Shown one piece after another: positions 9,524 through 17,214 of a DNA stretch of 59,501 nucleotides. Location of the stretch: NCBI GenBank assembly GCA_016192345.1, contig JACPUH010000036.1, positions 1 to 59,501 of the forward strand. Direction: 5' to 3'. The stretch is from Ignavibacteriales bacterium (lineage in GTDB: Bacteria; Bacteroidota; Ignavibacteria; UBA10030). Positions within the stretch are counted from its first letter, which is position 1. Each line of letters begins with the position of its first letter. Under the pieces are notes generated by a model. The model worked only from the letters and a program-made list of their open reading frames with translations. It did no database searches and had not been told where the DNA came from. Both the position numbers and the translations under genes were made by a program.

Positions 9524-9606
9524 CCCACGAATCTACACGAATCTTCATAAAGAAACCTTGAATGTCAAAATATTTTCTCATCTTCAAAATTCCAGTGATT
9601 CGTGGG
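9524..9606. repeat. inverted intergenic element B (83 bp)
   Basis: Perfect 10-bp inverted ends: cccacgaatc (9524-9533) and gattcgtggg (9597-9606). The left arm has a second in-register copy (acacgaatctt), giving a 9-nt period. It lies between the tlpA-like and dsbD-like genes. Part of the same family as element C. Confidence 0.75.
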
Positions 9607-9645
9607 TACTTTTCTGCTTGCACTGAGCTGTCACAAGAGGATATT

Positions 9646-10131
9646 CTACAACAGACCTTTCAGCTTTGCCTCGAGCTGGGTTTTGGTCATCAGTCCGACG
9701 TGCCGATCGACAACGTTCCCCTGCTTGTCCACGATGAATGTGGTAGGGATAGCCTGAATGTCCCCATAGGCCATCGCAAGTTTTGCGTCCCCGATGACAA
9801 TCGGGTAATTGATTTTGGTTTTCTTCAGGTACGGGTGGACATCCTCCCAACCCCCCTCATCCAGGGAAACCCCGACGATCTCCAGTCCCTTCTCTTTATA
9901 TTTGCCGTACAGCTCGATGAAATCCGGGATCTCTCTCCGGCACGGTCCGCACCAAGTGGCCCAGAAGTTGACGACGACGACTTTCCCTCGTTGCTTGCTC
10001 AGGTCGAACGTGGCACCGTTGGCATCCTTCAAAGCAAAGTTGGGGGCTTTCCCTTTCGATTGTGCAGAGACTATGGTCGCGGGTGCAGCGAAGAGTCCTA
10101 ACAGGAGAACTGCAGTGAGCAAAAGCTTCAT
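9646..10131 (-). CDS. TlpA-like periplasmic thioredoxin
   Basis: A 161-residue exported thioredoxin-fold protein. The signal peptide (MKLLLTAVLLLGLFAAPAT...SAQ) is followed by an AhpC/TSA-Redoxin fold with active site W60-C61-G-P-C64 and the family's cis-proline segment (AIPTTFIVD). Such proteins reduce periplasmic disulfides, for instance apocytochrome c cysteines or copper-site cysteines, and take electrons from DsbD/CcdA proteins; the DsbD-like gene follows directly. The ATG at 10129-10131 was chosen because it has a good GAGGAA ribosome binding site and starts the signal peptide; an upstream GTG would add 21 unlikely residues. The neighbouring gene encodes a cytochrome c domain, so a role in haem attachment is plausible but not shown. 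Confidence 0.9.
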   Translation of the reverse strand: MKLLLTAVLLLGLFAAPATIVSAQSKGKAPNFALKDANGATFDLSKQRGKVVVVNFWATWCGPCRREIPDFIELYGKYKEKGLEIVGVSLDEGGWEDVHPYLKKTKINYPIVIGDAKLAMAYGDIQAIPTTFIVDKQGNVVDRHVGLMTKTQLEAKLKGLL

Positions 10132-10254
10132 GGGATTCCTCAAGAAATTAAGAAACGATCGTTGGAAGAACACATTGTCGAACTGTAGAACCAAACAGAC
10201 GGGGAAATGGTTTCAACCCCCCGCACAAAATTTTCACGCCAATCTAATAAAACT

Positions 10255-11316
10255 TCACCACCAAAGTCCACCGTCCGCATACTCCCAAAGAAGGAAGGCG
10301 ACGATCCGGTAGTCGAAGGGTTTCTCCCCGGCCACGGGAAACTGAGTCCCGACCGACAGGGCGATATGACCCCGCTTCACCAATCCTATATACAGTTGAG
10401 GAGTAAAGTAGAGTGTCGTGTTCCCTTCTTGCAGTGAGCTAACTCCATTGAACTCAACCATCGGGATCAACCCCTTTTTCTCCTGCGTCAGCGGATAGGT
10501 GAAAGCGGCCGAGTAGAGCAACTCGCTCCCGGTTCCCTTCAGGGGGTGTTCGTATTTGATGCTTGATTGAAGGAAAACGGGTCCCCATCCCTTTCCTGCG
10601 GCAAGGAAGGGGGTGAATTTCCACCTCCCGCTCCCCAACCCATGGGAGGCACTGCCGGTGGGCATTCCTACTTCCAGTCCTGCACTAAGAAGGAGGAGTG
10701 AGGGGAGGTCGTCAAAGAGAAGAAGCTTTCCGGCAATCTCGATATCCCCCAGGGCATTCACGGAGGTGGTGTGGTTGGAGGAAAAAGGAAGGGAGACCTC
10801 CCATTGGCCTCGTGGTCCGATCCTCTCTTCATAGACAAACTTGGTGGTGGAACTCCTGGTCTCCGCGTGCGAGTAGGTCGGGATCAGGAGGGCTTCGTTT
10901 TCCGGGAAGGCTTTGACGGTGATCTGTGCCCGGCGGAAGTTCAATTCTCCTTGGGGCCATGAACGGTCGGGACAGAACGTCTTGACATATTCGATCAGCA
11001 AATCGATTTGCTTCTCCGTCAATGCCTCTCCCCACGCAGGCATGCTCATGGAGAGCCCACGCGCTTCGCCGCCATGGGCGATGACCGCCTTCCAGTCCCT
11101 GCGAGGCTCCCGCGAATTGAAGCTGCAGTCGGAGAGATCGGGGGGAGGGACCTCCAGCTCCAGATCCTCGACGATCCCTTTTCCGTCCAACCCGTGACAG
11201 CGGCCACACCAGGCATTGTACATCGACCTGCCATTGTTGAAGTTTACTTCGACCCCCTGTGCGACTGCTGTGAGGTGCAACAATGCGAAAAAGAGTAAAA
11301 AGAATGAAATTCTCAT
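10255..11316 (-). CDS. cytochrome c domain fused to predicted outer-membrane barrel
   Basis: A 353-residue exported protein. After the signal peptide (MRISFFLLFFALLHLTAVAQ) comes a mono-haem cytochrome c domain of about 95 residues with C37-G-R-C40-H41 and a likely distal Met in SMSMPAWGEALT (around 90-92), as in class I c-type cytochromes. From about residue 120 the sequence turns into alternating amphipathic strands with Gly/aromatic turns and ends in GGLWW, as outer-membrane barrels do; this part resembles the MetA-pathway/transporter-like barrel proteins. The ribosome binding site AAAGGTG is well placed. It heads the minus-strand redox block. The fusion would hold a haem at the inner face of the outer membrane; whether it moves electrons out of the cell is unknown. 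Barrel assignment rests on strand pattern only. Confidence 0.75.
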   Translation of the reverse strand: MRISFFLLFFALLHLTAVAQGVEVNFNNGRSMYNAWCGRCHGLDGKGIVEDLELEVPPPDLSDCSFNSREPRRDWKAVIAHGGEARGLSMSMPAWGEALTEKQIDLLIEYVKTFCPDRSWPQGELNFRRAQITVKAFPENEALLIPTYSHAETRSSTTKFVYEERIGPRGQWEVSLPFSSNHTTSVNALGDIEIAGKLLLFDDLPSLLLLSAGLEVGMPTGSASHGLGSGRWKFTPFLAAGKGWGPVFLQSSIKYEHPLKGTGSELLYSAAFTYPLTQEKKGLIPMVEFNGVSSLQEGNTTLYFTPQLYIGLVKRGHIALSVGTQFPVAGEKPFDYRIVAFLLWEYADGGLWW

Positions 11317-11626
11317 CGGTTTTCACCTTTGATAGTTCCTTACGGCAGGCAAGGCGAGAGTATAAGGAACATTCCCTGGAGGGGCAACAGGACGGGACGT
11401 TCTCATGGTTTCTGAGAAGGGATCCGTTCCTTCGAAGATCATGATCGGCAGTGTCAGGAATGAAAACCGTCGTCGTTCCAGATCCCTTGTTTCTTTCAAG
11501 TGAAAAAACATTGTCATGAATGAAGCCGAATCCCGTTACGATCTATGACGATTCTGAGCGACACCTACCACCATTGAGTTGCCTTGCTTTTCCTTCTAAA
11601 ACTGTCTACTTTCATCGGAGTAAAAT
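11317..11626. other. divergent intergenic region
   Basis: This 310-bp gap separates the minus-strand block from the plus-strand genes. A small minus-strand frame (11323-11517) is not convincing. A possible promoter for the kinase is TTGAGT (11574-11579), 17-bp spacer, TAAAAC (11597-11602). A CGGAG ribosome binding site (11616-11620) precedes the kinase ATG. I see no repeat, RNA gene or strong hairpin in it. Confidence 0.5.
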
Positions 11627-12580
11627 ATGGCAAAACAGCAATTCGTGATCGGTCTTGATGGAGGCGGCACAAAAACTGCGGCAGTGCTGGCCGACATGAA
11701 CGGGAATGTGCTGGTGGAAGAGGCAGGGGGACCTTCGAACTTTCAGATCATCGGTGTTGAAAAAGCGGCGGAGACGATCCTGGCGCTGATCGAACGTTGT
11801 TGCAGACAGGCCGGGTGTGCGTTGGACGATGTTGTCGGTGTTACCGCAGGGTTGACCGGGGCGGGACGATCTGGTGACCAGCAGCGCATGCGGGAGGGCC
11901 TGATCACCGCAGCAAAGCAGCTTACTGTTTCCCTACGCAAGGTTATAATAGAAAGCGACGCGCGGATCGCACTCGAGGGAGCGTTCAAGGGAAAGGTGGG
12001 GATCATCCTGATCGCGGGAACAGGTTCCATCGCCTTCGGAAAAGATCGGGAGGGGAACGTTCACCGTGCGGGAGGATGGGGAAGAACGCTGGGGGACGAA
12101 GGGAGCGGCTACTCCATCGGTCGTGACGGGCTTAACGCCATGACAAAACACCTCGATGAACGCGGGAAGGACACGCTGCTGACGGATCTTATTGCCAGGA
12201 CGTTCGACCTTTCATCCCAGGAAAAGATCATCACGGCGGTGTACCGCGAGAACTTCGATGTGGCTTCCATTGCACCACTGGTGATCGAAGCGGCGGAGAA
12301 GAAGGATCCGGAAGCAGCCCGTATCCTGAACAAGGCAACGTTTGAACTCTCGGAGCACGTAAGGGCCCTCTTGCTGAAGATCGAACGGGTCTCCCGCGCA
12401 CGCCATAAAATCCCGCTAGCGTTCATCGGCAGCGTCATTACGTCGGAATCGGTTTTGACGAAGATCCTCCGGCACAAAATTACGTTTTCACTTCCACAGA
12501 TCTCCATCGTACAGCCTGCCGCAAGCCCTGCCTACGGAGCGGTGCTTCTGGCAATCCAATCTGTCGCAAGGACTCCATGA
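11627..12580 (+). CDS. BadF/BadG-type N-acetylsugar kinase
   Basis: A 317-residue ASKHA-fold ATPase of the BadF/BadG/BcrA/BcrD family, which includes GlcNAc and MurNAc kinases. Seen motifs: phosphate 1 loop D11-G-G-G-T-K-T17, phosphate 2 GTGSIAFG and [10 protein letters not shown], and the connecting/adenosine segments further on. Length fits single-subunit sugar kinases rather than the dehydratase activators, which carry Cys ligands for a 4Fe-4S cluster that are absent here. The gene overlaps the next by ATGA (12577-12580). Followed by an AmpG-like permease and NagZ-like enzyme a few genes on, the most likely substrate is GlcNAc or MurNAc released from peptidoglycan; that is inferred from context. 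Confidence 0.85.
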   Translation: MAKQQFVIGLDGGGTKTAAVLADMNGNVLVEEAGGPSNFQIIGVEKAAETILALIERCCRQAGCALDDVVGVTAGLTGAGRSGDQQRMREGLITAAKQLTVSLRKVIIESDARIALEGAFKGKVGIILIAGTGSIAFGKDREGNVHRAGGWGRTLGDEGSGYSIGRDGLNAMTKHLDERGKDTLLTDLIARTFDLSSQEKIITAVYRENFDVASIAPLVIEAAEKKDPEAARILNKATFELSEHVRALLLKIERVSRARHKIPLAFIGSVITSESVLTKILRHKITFSLPQISIVQPAASPAYGAVLLAIQSVARTP

Positions 12581-14046
12581 GCCAATTGACTGTCGTTCTC
12601 CCTTTCTCTGCGCAACCGCATTTTGAATCCACCCTCAGGCAGTTCATCGATTCCCCCCTCGTTCAGAAGATCGTTGTCGTCCATAACGGCAAGTACCAGG
12701 GAGCGCATGCCAAGTGTGAAGGCCTCCTCTCCGGAACATTGACGGCCGGAAAGGCGATCAACGAAATCATCGCCGGGACGAAGACGGAAGCTCTCATGGT
12801 TGTGACGCAGTCGCAGGAGCTGCACCTGGGACAGGCTGCGCTTGAGCGGTTCCTTGCTGTGGCGCAGAGCACCGGGGCCGGGTTGGTCTATTCCGATTAT
12901 TACGAGGTCAAGAACGACGTCCGGTCGGAACATCCCGTGATCGAGTACCAGTTCGGCAGTATCCGGGATGGGTTTGATTTCGGCGCGATGATGCTGTTTT
13001 CCGTGAAGAAGGTGCAGGAAGCCCTCAAGAAGTATGGTGCCATACCCCCCGTGGAATTTGCCGGGCTCTACGATCTCAGGCTCAAAGTCTCCGTCGATTT
13101 CCCGGTGTTTCACATCCAGGAGTATCTCTTTACCAAAGTGGAGGCGGACCTTCGCAAGACGGGTGAAAAGCTGTTCGATTACGTCGACCCGCGCAACCGC
13201 GCCGTGCAGGAAGAGATGGAGAAGGTTGCCACACAACACCTGAAAGATGTCGGGGTCTATCTTTCTCCCCATTTCAAGCCGGTTCCCGGGAACGACGGTA
13301 CTTTTCCCGTCGAGGCAAGCGTCATCATCCCTGTCCGGAATCGGGAACGGACCGTCGCCGACGCGGTCAACAGCGTCCTCCAGCAGAAACTCGATGTGGC
13401 CTATAACGTCATCGTCGTGGACAATCACTCGACCGACGGGACGACGAAGATCCTGGCCGACCTCGCTGCGAAGAATCCCGCCGTCAAACATCTTATCCCG
13501 GGTCGACAGGACCTGGCCATCGGTGGCTGTTGGAATGAAGCCGTCCTCTCAGACCAATGCGGCCGGTTTGCCGTGCAACTCGATTCGGATGACCTCTATA
13601 GCGGCCCCGACACGCTGCAACGGGTGGTGGATGTCTTCCGGAGTGGGGACTATGCCATGGTGATAGGGTCATACAAACTGGTCGACACGAACCTCAAGGA
13701 AATTCCCCCCGGACTGATCGACCACAGGGAATGGACGCCGGAGAACGGGAGAAACAATGCCCTGCGCATCAACGGGCTCGGTGCGCCAAGGGCATTCCGC
13801 ACCTCCATGCTCAGACAGGTGCTTCTCCCCAATGTGAGCTACGGTGAGGATTACGCCGTTGCCTTGCGGCTTTCCCGTGAATATCAGATCGGTCGCATCT
13901 ATGAGCCGGTCTATCTCTGCCGGCGTTGGGAGGGAAATACGGACGCCGCGCTTTCCATTGAAAAAGCGAACAGGAATGATATCTATAAGGATAAGGTCCG
14001 GACGATCGAAATGCTCGCGCGACAATTGATGAACCAAGGAAAGTGA
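12577..14046 (+). CDS. double GT-A family 2 glycosyltransferase
   Basis: A 489-residue cytoplasmic protein with two GT-A-like halves. The C-terminal half (from about 247) is a canonical GT2: [13 protein letters not shown], a nucleotide-binding [10 protein letters not shown] and the metal-binding LDSDD. The N-terminal half ([11 protein letters not shown]..., KIVVVHNG) resembles a degenerate GT-A fold without an obvious DxD, although YSDYYE may occupy that place. No TM segment is visible. It is coupled to the kinase by an ATGA overlap. Its stop codon TGA (14044-14046) lies in the first unit of a heptad repeat array. The product is not predictable; context suggests cell-wall sugar metabolism or salvage. 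Confidence 0.85.
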   Translation: MSQLTVVLPFSAQPHFESTLRQFIDSPLVQKIVVVHNGKYQGAHAKCEGLLSGTLTAGKAINEIIAGTKTEALMVVTQSQELHLGQAALERFLAVAQSTGAGLVYSDYYEVKNDVRSEHPVIEYQFGSIRDGFDFGAMMLFSVKKVQEALKKYGAIPPVEFAGLYDLRLKVSVDFPVFHIQEYLFTKVEADLRKTGEKLFDYVDPRNRAVQEEMEKVATQHLKDVGVYLSPHFKPVPGNDGTFPVEASVIIPVRNRERTVADAVNSVLQQKLDVAYNVIVVDNHSTDGTTKILADLAAKNPAVKHLIPGRQDLAIGGCWNEAVLSDQCGRFAVQLDSDDLYSGPDTLQRVVDVFRSGDYAMVIGSYKLVDTNLKEIPPGLIDHREWTPENGRNNALRINGLGAPRAFRTSMLRQVLLPNVSYGEDYAVALRLSREYQIGRIYEPVYLCRRWEGNTDAALSIEKANRNDIYKDKVRTIEMLARQLMNQGK

Positions 14047-14168
14047 ACCGTGAACAGTGAACCGTGAACAGTGAACCGTAAACAGTGAAAAGTGAAACGT
14101 AAAAAGTAAAACGTGATTCATCGGACTTTAAACTTCAAACTTCAAACTTTAAACTTTAAACTTTAAAC
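14043..14168. repeat. heptad (7-bp) degenerate repeat array 1
   Basis: Eighteen successive 7-bp units stay in register. The first ten read gtgaacc, gtgaaca or close variants (gtaaaca, gtgaaac, gtaaaac); two degenerate units follow; the last six are tttaaac or ttcaaac. The array starts inside the stop codon region of the glycosyltransferase gene and ends 10 bp before the GNAT start. It resembles the short tandemly repeated heptamers known from cyanobacteria. Confidence 0.9.
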
Positions 14169-14178
14169 TTGATCCCCC

Positions 14179-14718
14179 ATGACACAGACAATCCGCAAAT
14201 GGACCACTCATGACCTGCCGGTCATCCAGAACGTTCTCTGGAAAACCTGGATGGAGGCTTACTCCTCCTTTCTTCCGGAATCCGACCTCAAGAGCTATTT
14301 TTCCGAACATTATGACCTCGAGGCTCTGACCGAATTATTCAACAACCCTCTTGTCTCCGGGTACGTTGCCGAGGTCGACGGATCCGTTGTGGGCTTTATG
14401 AGGACGACGAAGGATTGGGAGGAGAACAAGTTTTACGTCTCGTCGGTATATATCCTTCCCTCCTTCCAGAAAAGAGGGCTCGGACTTGCCCTGATGAAGA
14501 AGGCGGCGGAGGAAGCTGCCTCATCCCATCTCGATCGGGTCTGGGTCGGTGTGATGGTTCAGAACCGCGACGCCCGTCAATGGTACGAGCGCATGGGGTA
14601 TGTCGTGATGCGAACGGAACCCTTCACGATGGGCGCCTCCACCGTGGAGCATGATATCGGCTACATTCCCATTGAATCCATTTTGCAGCAGACCTCCCGG
14701 CCCGTTGTCCCGGGATGA
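14179..14718 (+). CDS. GNAT-family N-acetyltransferase
   Basis: A 179-residue acetyl-CoA-dependent N-acetyltransferase. The acetyl-CoA pyrophosphate-binding motif is seen as VYILPSFQKRGLGLALM (about 90-106), followed by NRDARQWYERMGYV typical of GNAT motif B. No specific subfamily can be recognised, and the substrate is unknown. The ATG follows the heptad array by 10 bp without a clear ribosome binding site. It sits between the double glycosyltransferase and the DUF4922 gene; modification of an amino sugar or stem peptide amine is possible but not supported by any residue. Confidence 0.88.
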   Translation: MTQTIRKWTTHDLPVIQNVLWKTWMEAYSSFLPESDLKSYFSEHYDLEALTELFNNPLVSGYVAEVDGSVVGFMRTTKDWEENKFYVSSVYILPSFQKRGLGLALMKKAAEEAASSHLDRVWVGVMVQNRDARQWYERMGYVVMRTEPFTMGASTVEHDIGYIPIESILQQTSRPVVPG

Positions 14719-14739
14719 TCGTTGCCGCACCTTCATTGA

Positions 14740-15741
14740 TTGACGCTTGGATCCCTGTTGACTTCCCAATCGATTTTCTCAGAGTTCGACGGGAGTAGCC
14801 CGTCCGTTTCGCTTCCGGAACTCTCCGCTCGTCTCCTGCAGGAGCAGGCCTCGTCCTGGCCGCAACTTGCGAAGGGGATCGCCTCGCTTGACACGGTCAA
14901 GATCCGGGAGGTTCCGTGCGACGGTTTTTCCGTCATCCTTCAATTTAATCCTGGACGGATCGTCAGCACCGGTGCAAAGGTCGATGCGAAATCGATCCGC
15001 GGGCGTCCATGCTTTCTCTGTGCAGGGAACCTCCCTCCGGAACAGAAGGGGATTTTGGCGTTCAGGGAGTTTCTCGTCCTGTGTAATCCCGCCCCCATCT
15101 TTCGCGGGCATTACACCATCACTCACGTCGATCATATCCCGCAGGCCATAGAGCCCTTTGCGCACTCGTTTCTGCAGCTTGCCCACGATCTGGGTCCGGA
15201 CTTCACGGTTTTCTACAACGGTCCAAGGTGCGGTGCTTCGGCCCCGGACCATATGCATTTTCAGGCTAGCCCGTCAGGTGCGATTCCGGTTGAACGGGAT
15301 GCAGTCGATGAACGGCGACGAAAAGTTCTCAAGAAGGTGAAGGATGTGACGATCCTGACGCTGGAGAACTATGGACGAAACCTTATTCTCCTTGAGTCCC
15401 CCCATCGTCATGGTCTTGAGGAGGTTTTCCTCAACCTGCTTCAGTCCTTGCGCGCCCGCTCCGGAGTGAAGGAAGAGCCGATGATCAATATTCTCTGTTC
15501 CTTTCGGAATGAAGCTTGGAGGATGATCCTCTTTCCCCGCACGAAACATCGGCCGGATGTTTTCTTTAAAGAAGGGGAGCAGCGGGTGATGGTCAGTCCC
15601 GCCGCGGTCGATATTGGGGGATTGATCATTACGCCGCGGGAAAAAGACTTCCTCGGATTGACCGCCGGGATGATCGAGGGGATTTTTCGTGAAGTGAGTG
15701 TTGACGCTGGAACCATCCGGGAGATCGTCGGAAGCTCATAG
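14740..15741 (+). CDS. DUF4922 protein (HIT/GalT-like)
   Basis: A 333-residue protein of the DUF4922 type. Key features: ILQFNPGRIVSTGAKVD around 66-82, CFLC with C91 and C94, and APDHMHFQ with H171-x-H173-x-Q175, the arrangement used by the HIT/GalT superfamily (galactose-1-phosphate uridylyltransferases, Ap4A phosphorylases, GDP-hexose phosphorylases) for nucleotidyl transfer through a histidine. This suggests a sugar-nucleotide or dinucleotide phosphorylase/transferase. The start is uncertain: TTG at 14740 or TTG at 14758; no ATG is available in frame near the conserved N terminus, and no ribosome binding site is obvious. It lies between GNAT and SpoIID genes in the putative cell-wall recovery locus. 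Confidence 0.82.
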   Translation: MTLGSLLTSQSIFSEFDGSSPSVSLPELSARLLQEQASSWPQLAKGIASLDTVKIREVPCDGFSVILQFNPGRIVSTGAKVDAKSIRGRPCFLCAGNLPPEQKGILAFREFLVLCNPAPIFRGHYTITHVDHIPQAIEPFAHSFLQLAHDLGPDFTVFYNGPRCGASAPDHMHFQASPSGAIPVERDAVDERRRKVLKKVKDVTILTLENYGRNLILLESPHRHGLEEVFLNLLQSLRARSGVKEEPMINILCSFRNEAWRMILFPRTKHRPDVFFKEGEQRVMVSPAAVDIGGLIITPREKDFLGLTAGMIEGIFREVSVDAGTIREIVGSS

Positions 15742-15789
15742 AACGGCGGGTCCGTTGCGACGGCGCCATGAGGTTGCCAGGGGCAAGTC

Positions 15790-17124
15790 ATGATTAGCAA
15801 AGAACCCATCATAAAAGTCGGTATCTTCGAGCATGAACGGCGCGTGGTCGGTCTCTTCCACGGGACATTTGACCTGCAGAATTCGTTCCCCCTCGAAGGT
15901 GAATTTCAGGTCGGGAATGAAGCTGGAGTCCTCGTGCTCTTCAATTCCCGCAACAAAGAAGTGATGCGCGGGAAGAAGCTGGTCTGTCGCTCCCGCGGAG
16001 GTGCGACTTTTACACTCCGGAATGTCACGATTGGCATTAGTTTCCACTGGGAGCGGAAGGAGGACCAGACATTTGAAGGGGACCTCCGGCTTCTCTCTCG
16101 GGATGATGGGACGATCACCGCCGTCAATGAAATTGGAGTCGAGCCTTATCTCAAAAGCGTCATCTCGTCGGAGATGAGTGCGGAGGCGCCCGTGGAGTTA
16201 CTCCGTGCCCATGCCATCACATCGAGGAGTTGGCTTGTAGCGATGCTCGAACGGCAACAGCGGGGGAAGAATATCGGCGTCCCGTCGCAACGATCGTTTC
16301 AGACGGAGAGCGAGCTGATCCGGTGGTACGATCGCGAGGACCACACCCTGTTCGACGTCTGCGCAGACGATCATTGCCAGCGGTACCAGGGGATCAGCAA
16401 GATTATCTCCGCCGCAGCCGATGACGCCGTTGAGGCAACCCGGGGGTCCTTTCTCGTCTCTCAACATGAAATTTGCGACGCCCGTTTCTATAAGGCATGC
16501 GGCGGTTTGACGGAACAGTTTGAGAATGCATGGGAGGACACACCGGTCCCGTACCTTGGATCAATCTCCGACGCGCCGATCTATTATCCTCCCATCAAGT
16601 CAGAAGAAGAAGCGCGCCGGTGGATTCTCTCTTCCCCCGGGGCCTATTGCAATACGACCGACGGGAAGATCTTGCGCCAGATTCTTCCCTCGTTCGATCA
16701 GGAGACAACCGACTTTTTCCGGTGGAAGGTGGAGTATGGGAGGGAGGAACTGGAGCAATTGATCAAAGCGAAATCGGGGATTGATTTCGGCACGGTGATG
16801 GACCTCGTCCCCGTTCAGAGAGGCCCCTCGGGCCGGCTCGTGAAGCTCAGGATCATCGGTTCCGCGAAGGCCTGGACGGTCGGCAAGGAGCTGGAGATCC
16901 GTCGATGGCTTTCGAAGAGTCATCTCTATAGTTCTGCATTTGTGGTCGACGTGGAGCGTGATGCAGGAGGTGTTCCGATCCGGTTCATCCTTCACGGAGC
17001 CGGTTGGGGACATGGGGTCGGTCTCTGCCAGATCGGCGCCGCGGTGATGGCCGCGCAGGGAAAAAAAGCGAACGAGATTGTGCAGCATTATTTTCCGGGA
17101 GCACAGCCTCAAAAGCTTTATTGA
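15790..17124 (+). CDS. SpoIID/LytB domain protein
   Basis: A 444-residue protein of the SpoIID/LytB family, whose founding member is a lytic transglycosylase cutting denuded glycan strands. The SpoIID domain is seen from about 115 (VEPYLKSVISSEMSAEAPVELL, E128 at the position of the catalytic Glu; AHAITSRSW) to the conserved terminal GAGWGHGVGLCQIGAA around 400. An N-terminal extension of about 110 residues lacks a signal peptide or TM helix, so the enzyme may act in the cytoplasm on imported material or be exported in another way. It is flanked by DUF4922 and, after a heptad array, by the AmpG-like permease. Confidence 0.88.
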   Translation: MISKEPIIKVGIFEHERRVVGLFHGTFDLQNSFPLEGEFQVGNEAGVLVLFNSRNKEVMRGKKLVCRSRGGATFTLRNVTIGISFHWERKEDQTFEGDLRLLSRDDGTITAVNEIGVEPYLKSVISSEMSAEAPVELLRAHAITSRSWLVAMLERQQRGKNIGVPSQRSFQTESELIRWYDREDHTLFDVCADDHCQRYQGISKIISAAADDAVEATRGSFLVSQHEICDARFYKACGGLTEQFENAWEDTPVPYLGSISDAPIYYPPIKSEEEARRWILSSPGAYCNTTDGKILRQILPSFDQETTDFFRWKVEYGREELEQLIKAKSGIDFGTVMDLVPVQRGPSGRLVKLRIIGSAKAWTVGKELEIRRWLSKSHLYSSAFVVDVERDAGGVPIRFILHGAGWGHGVGLCQIGAAVMAAQGKKANEIVQHYFPGAQPQKLY

Positions 17125-17141
17125 TGTTCGGGGAGAGAATT

Positions 17142-17196
17142 GTGAACGGTAAACAGTGAACCGTAAACCTTAAACTTTAAACTTTAAACTCTCAAC
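17142..17196. repeat. heptad (7-bp) degenerate repeat array 2
   Basis: Units gtgaacg, gtaaaca, gtgaacc, gtaaacc are followed, after a 1-nt slip at 17170, by ttaaac, tttaaac, tttaaac and tctcaac. The order (GTGAACn block, then TTTAAAC block) is the same as in array 1. It fills the gap between the SpoIID and permease genes. Confidence 0.85.
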
Positions 17197-17214
17197 GGAC
17201 CGACGAGATTCATC

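Noticed and set aside
11323..11517. Small 64-codon minus-strand frame in the divergent spacer
   Set aside because: No ribosome binding site, no signal peptide or domain, and it ends just before the cytochrome gene start; likely chance.
14043..14168. Heptad array considered as a CRISPR array
   Set aside because: Units are 7 bp with no spacers of 30-40 bp, and no cas gene is present.
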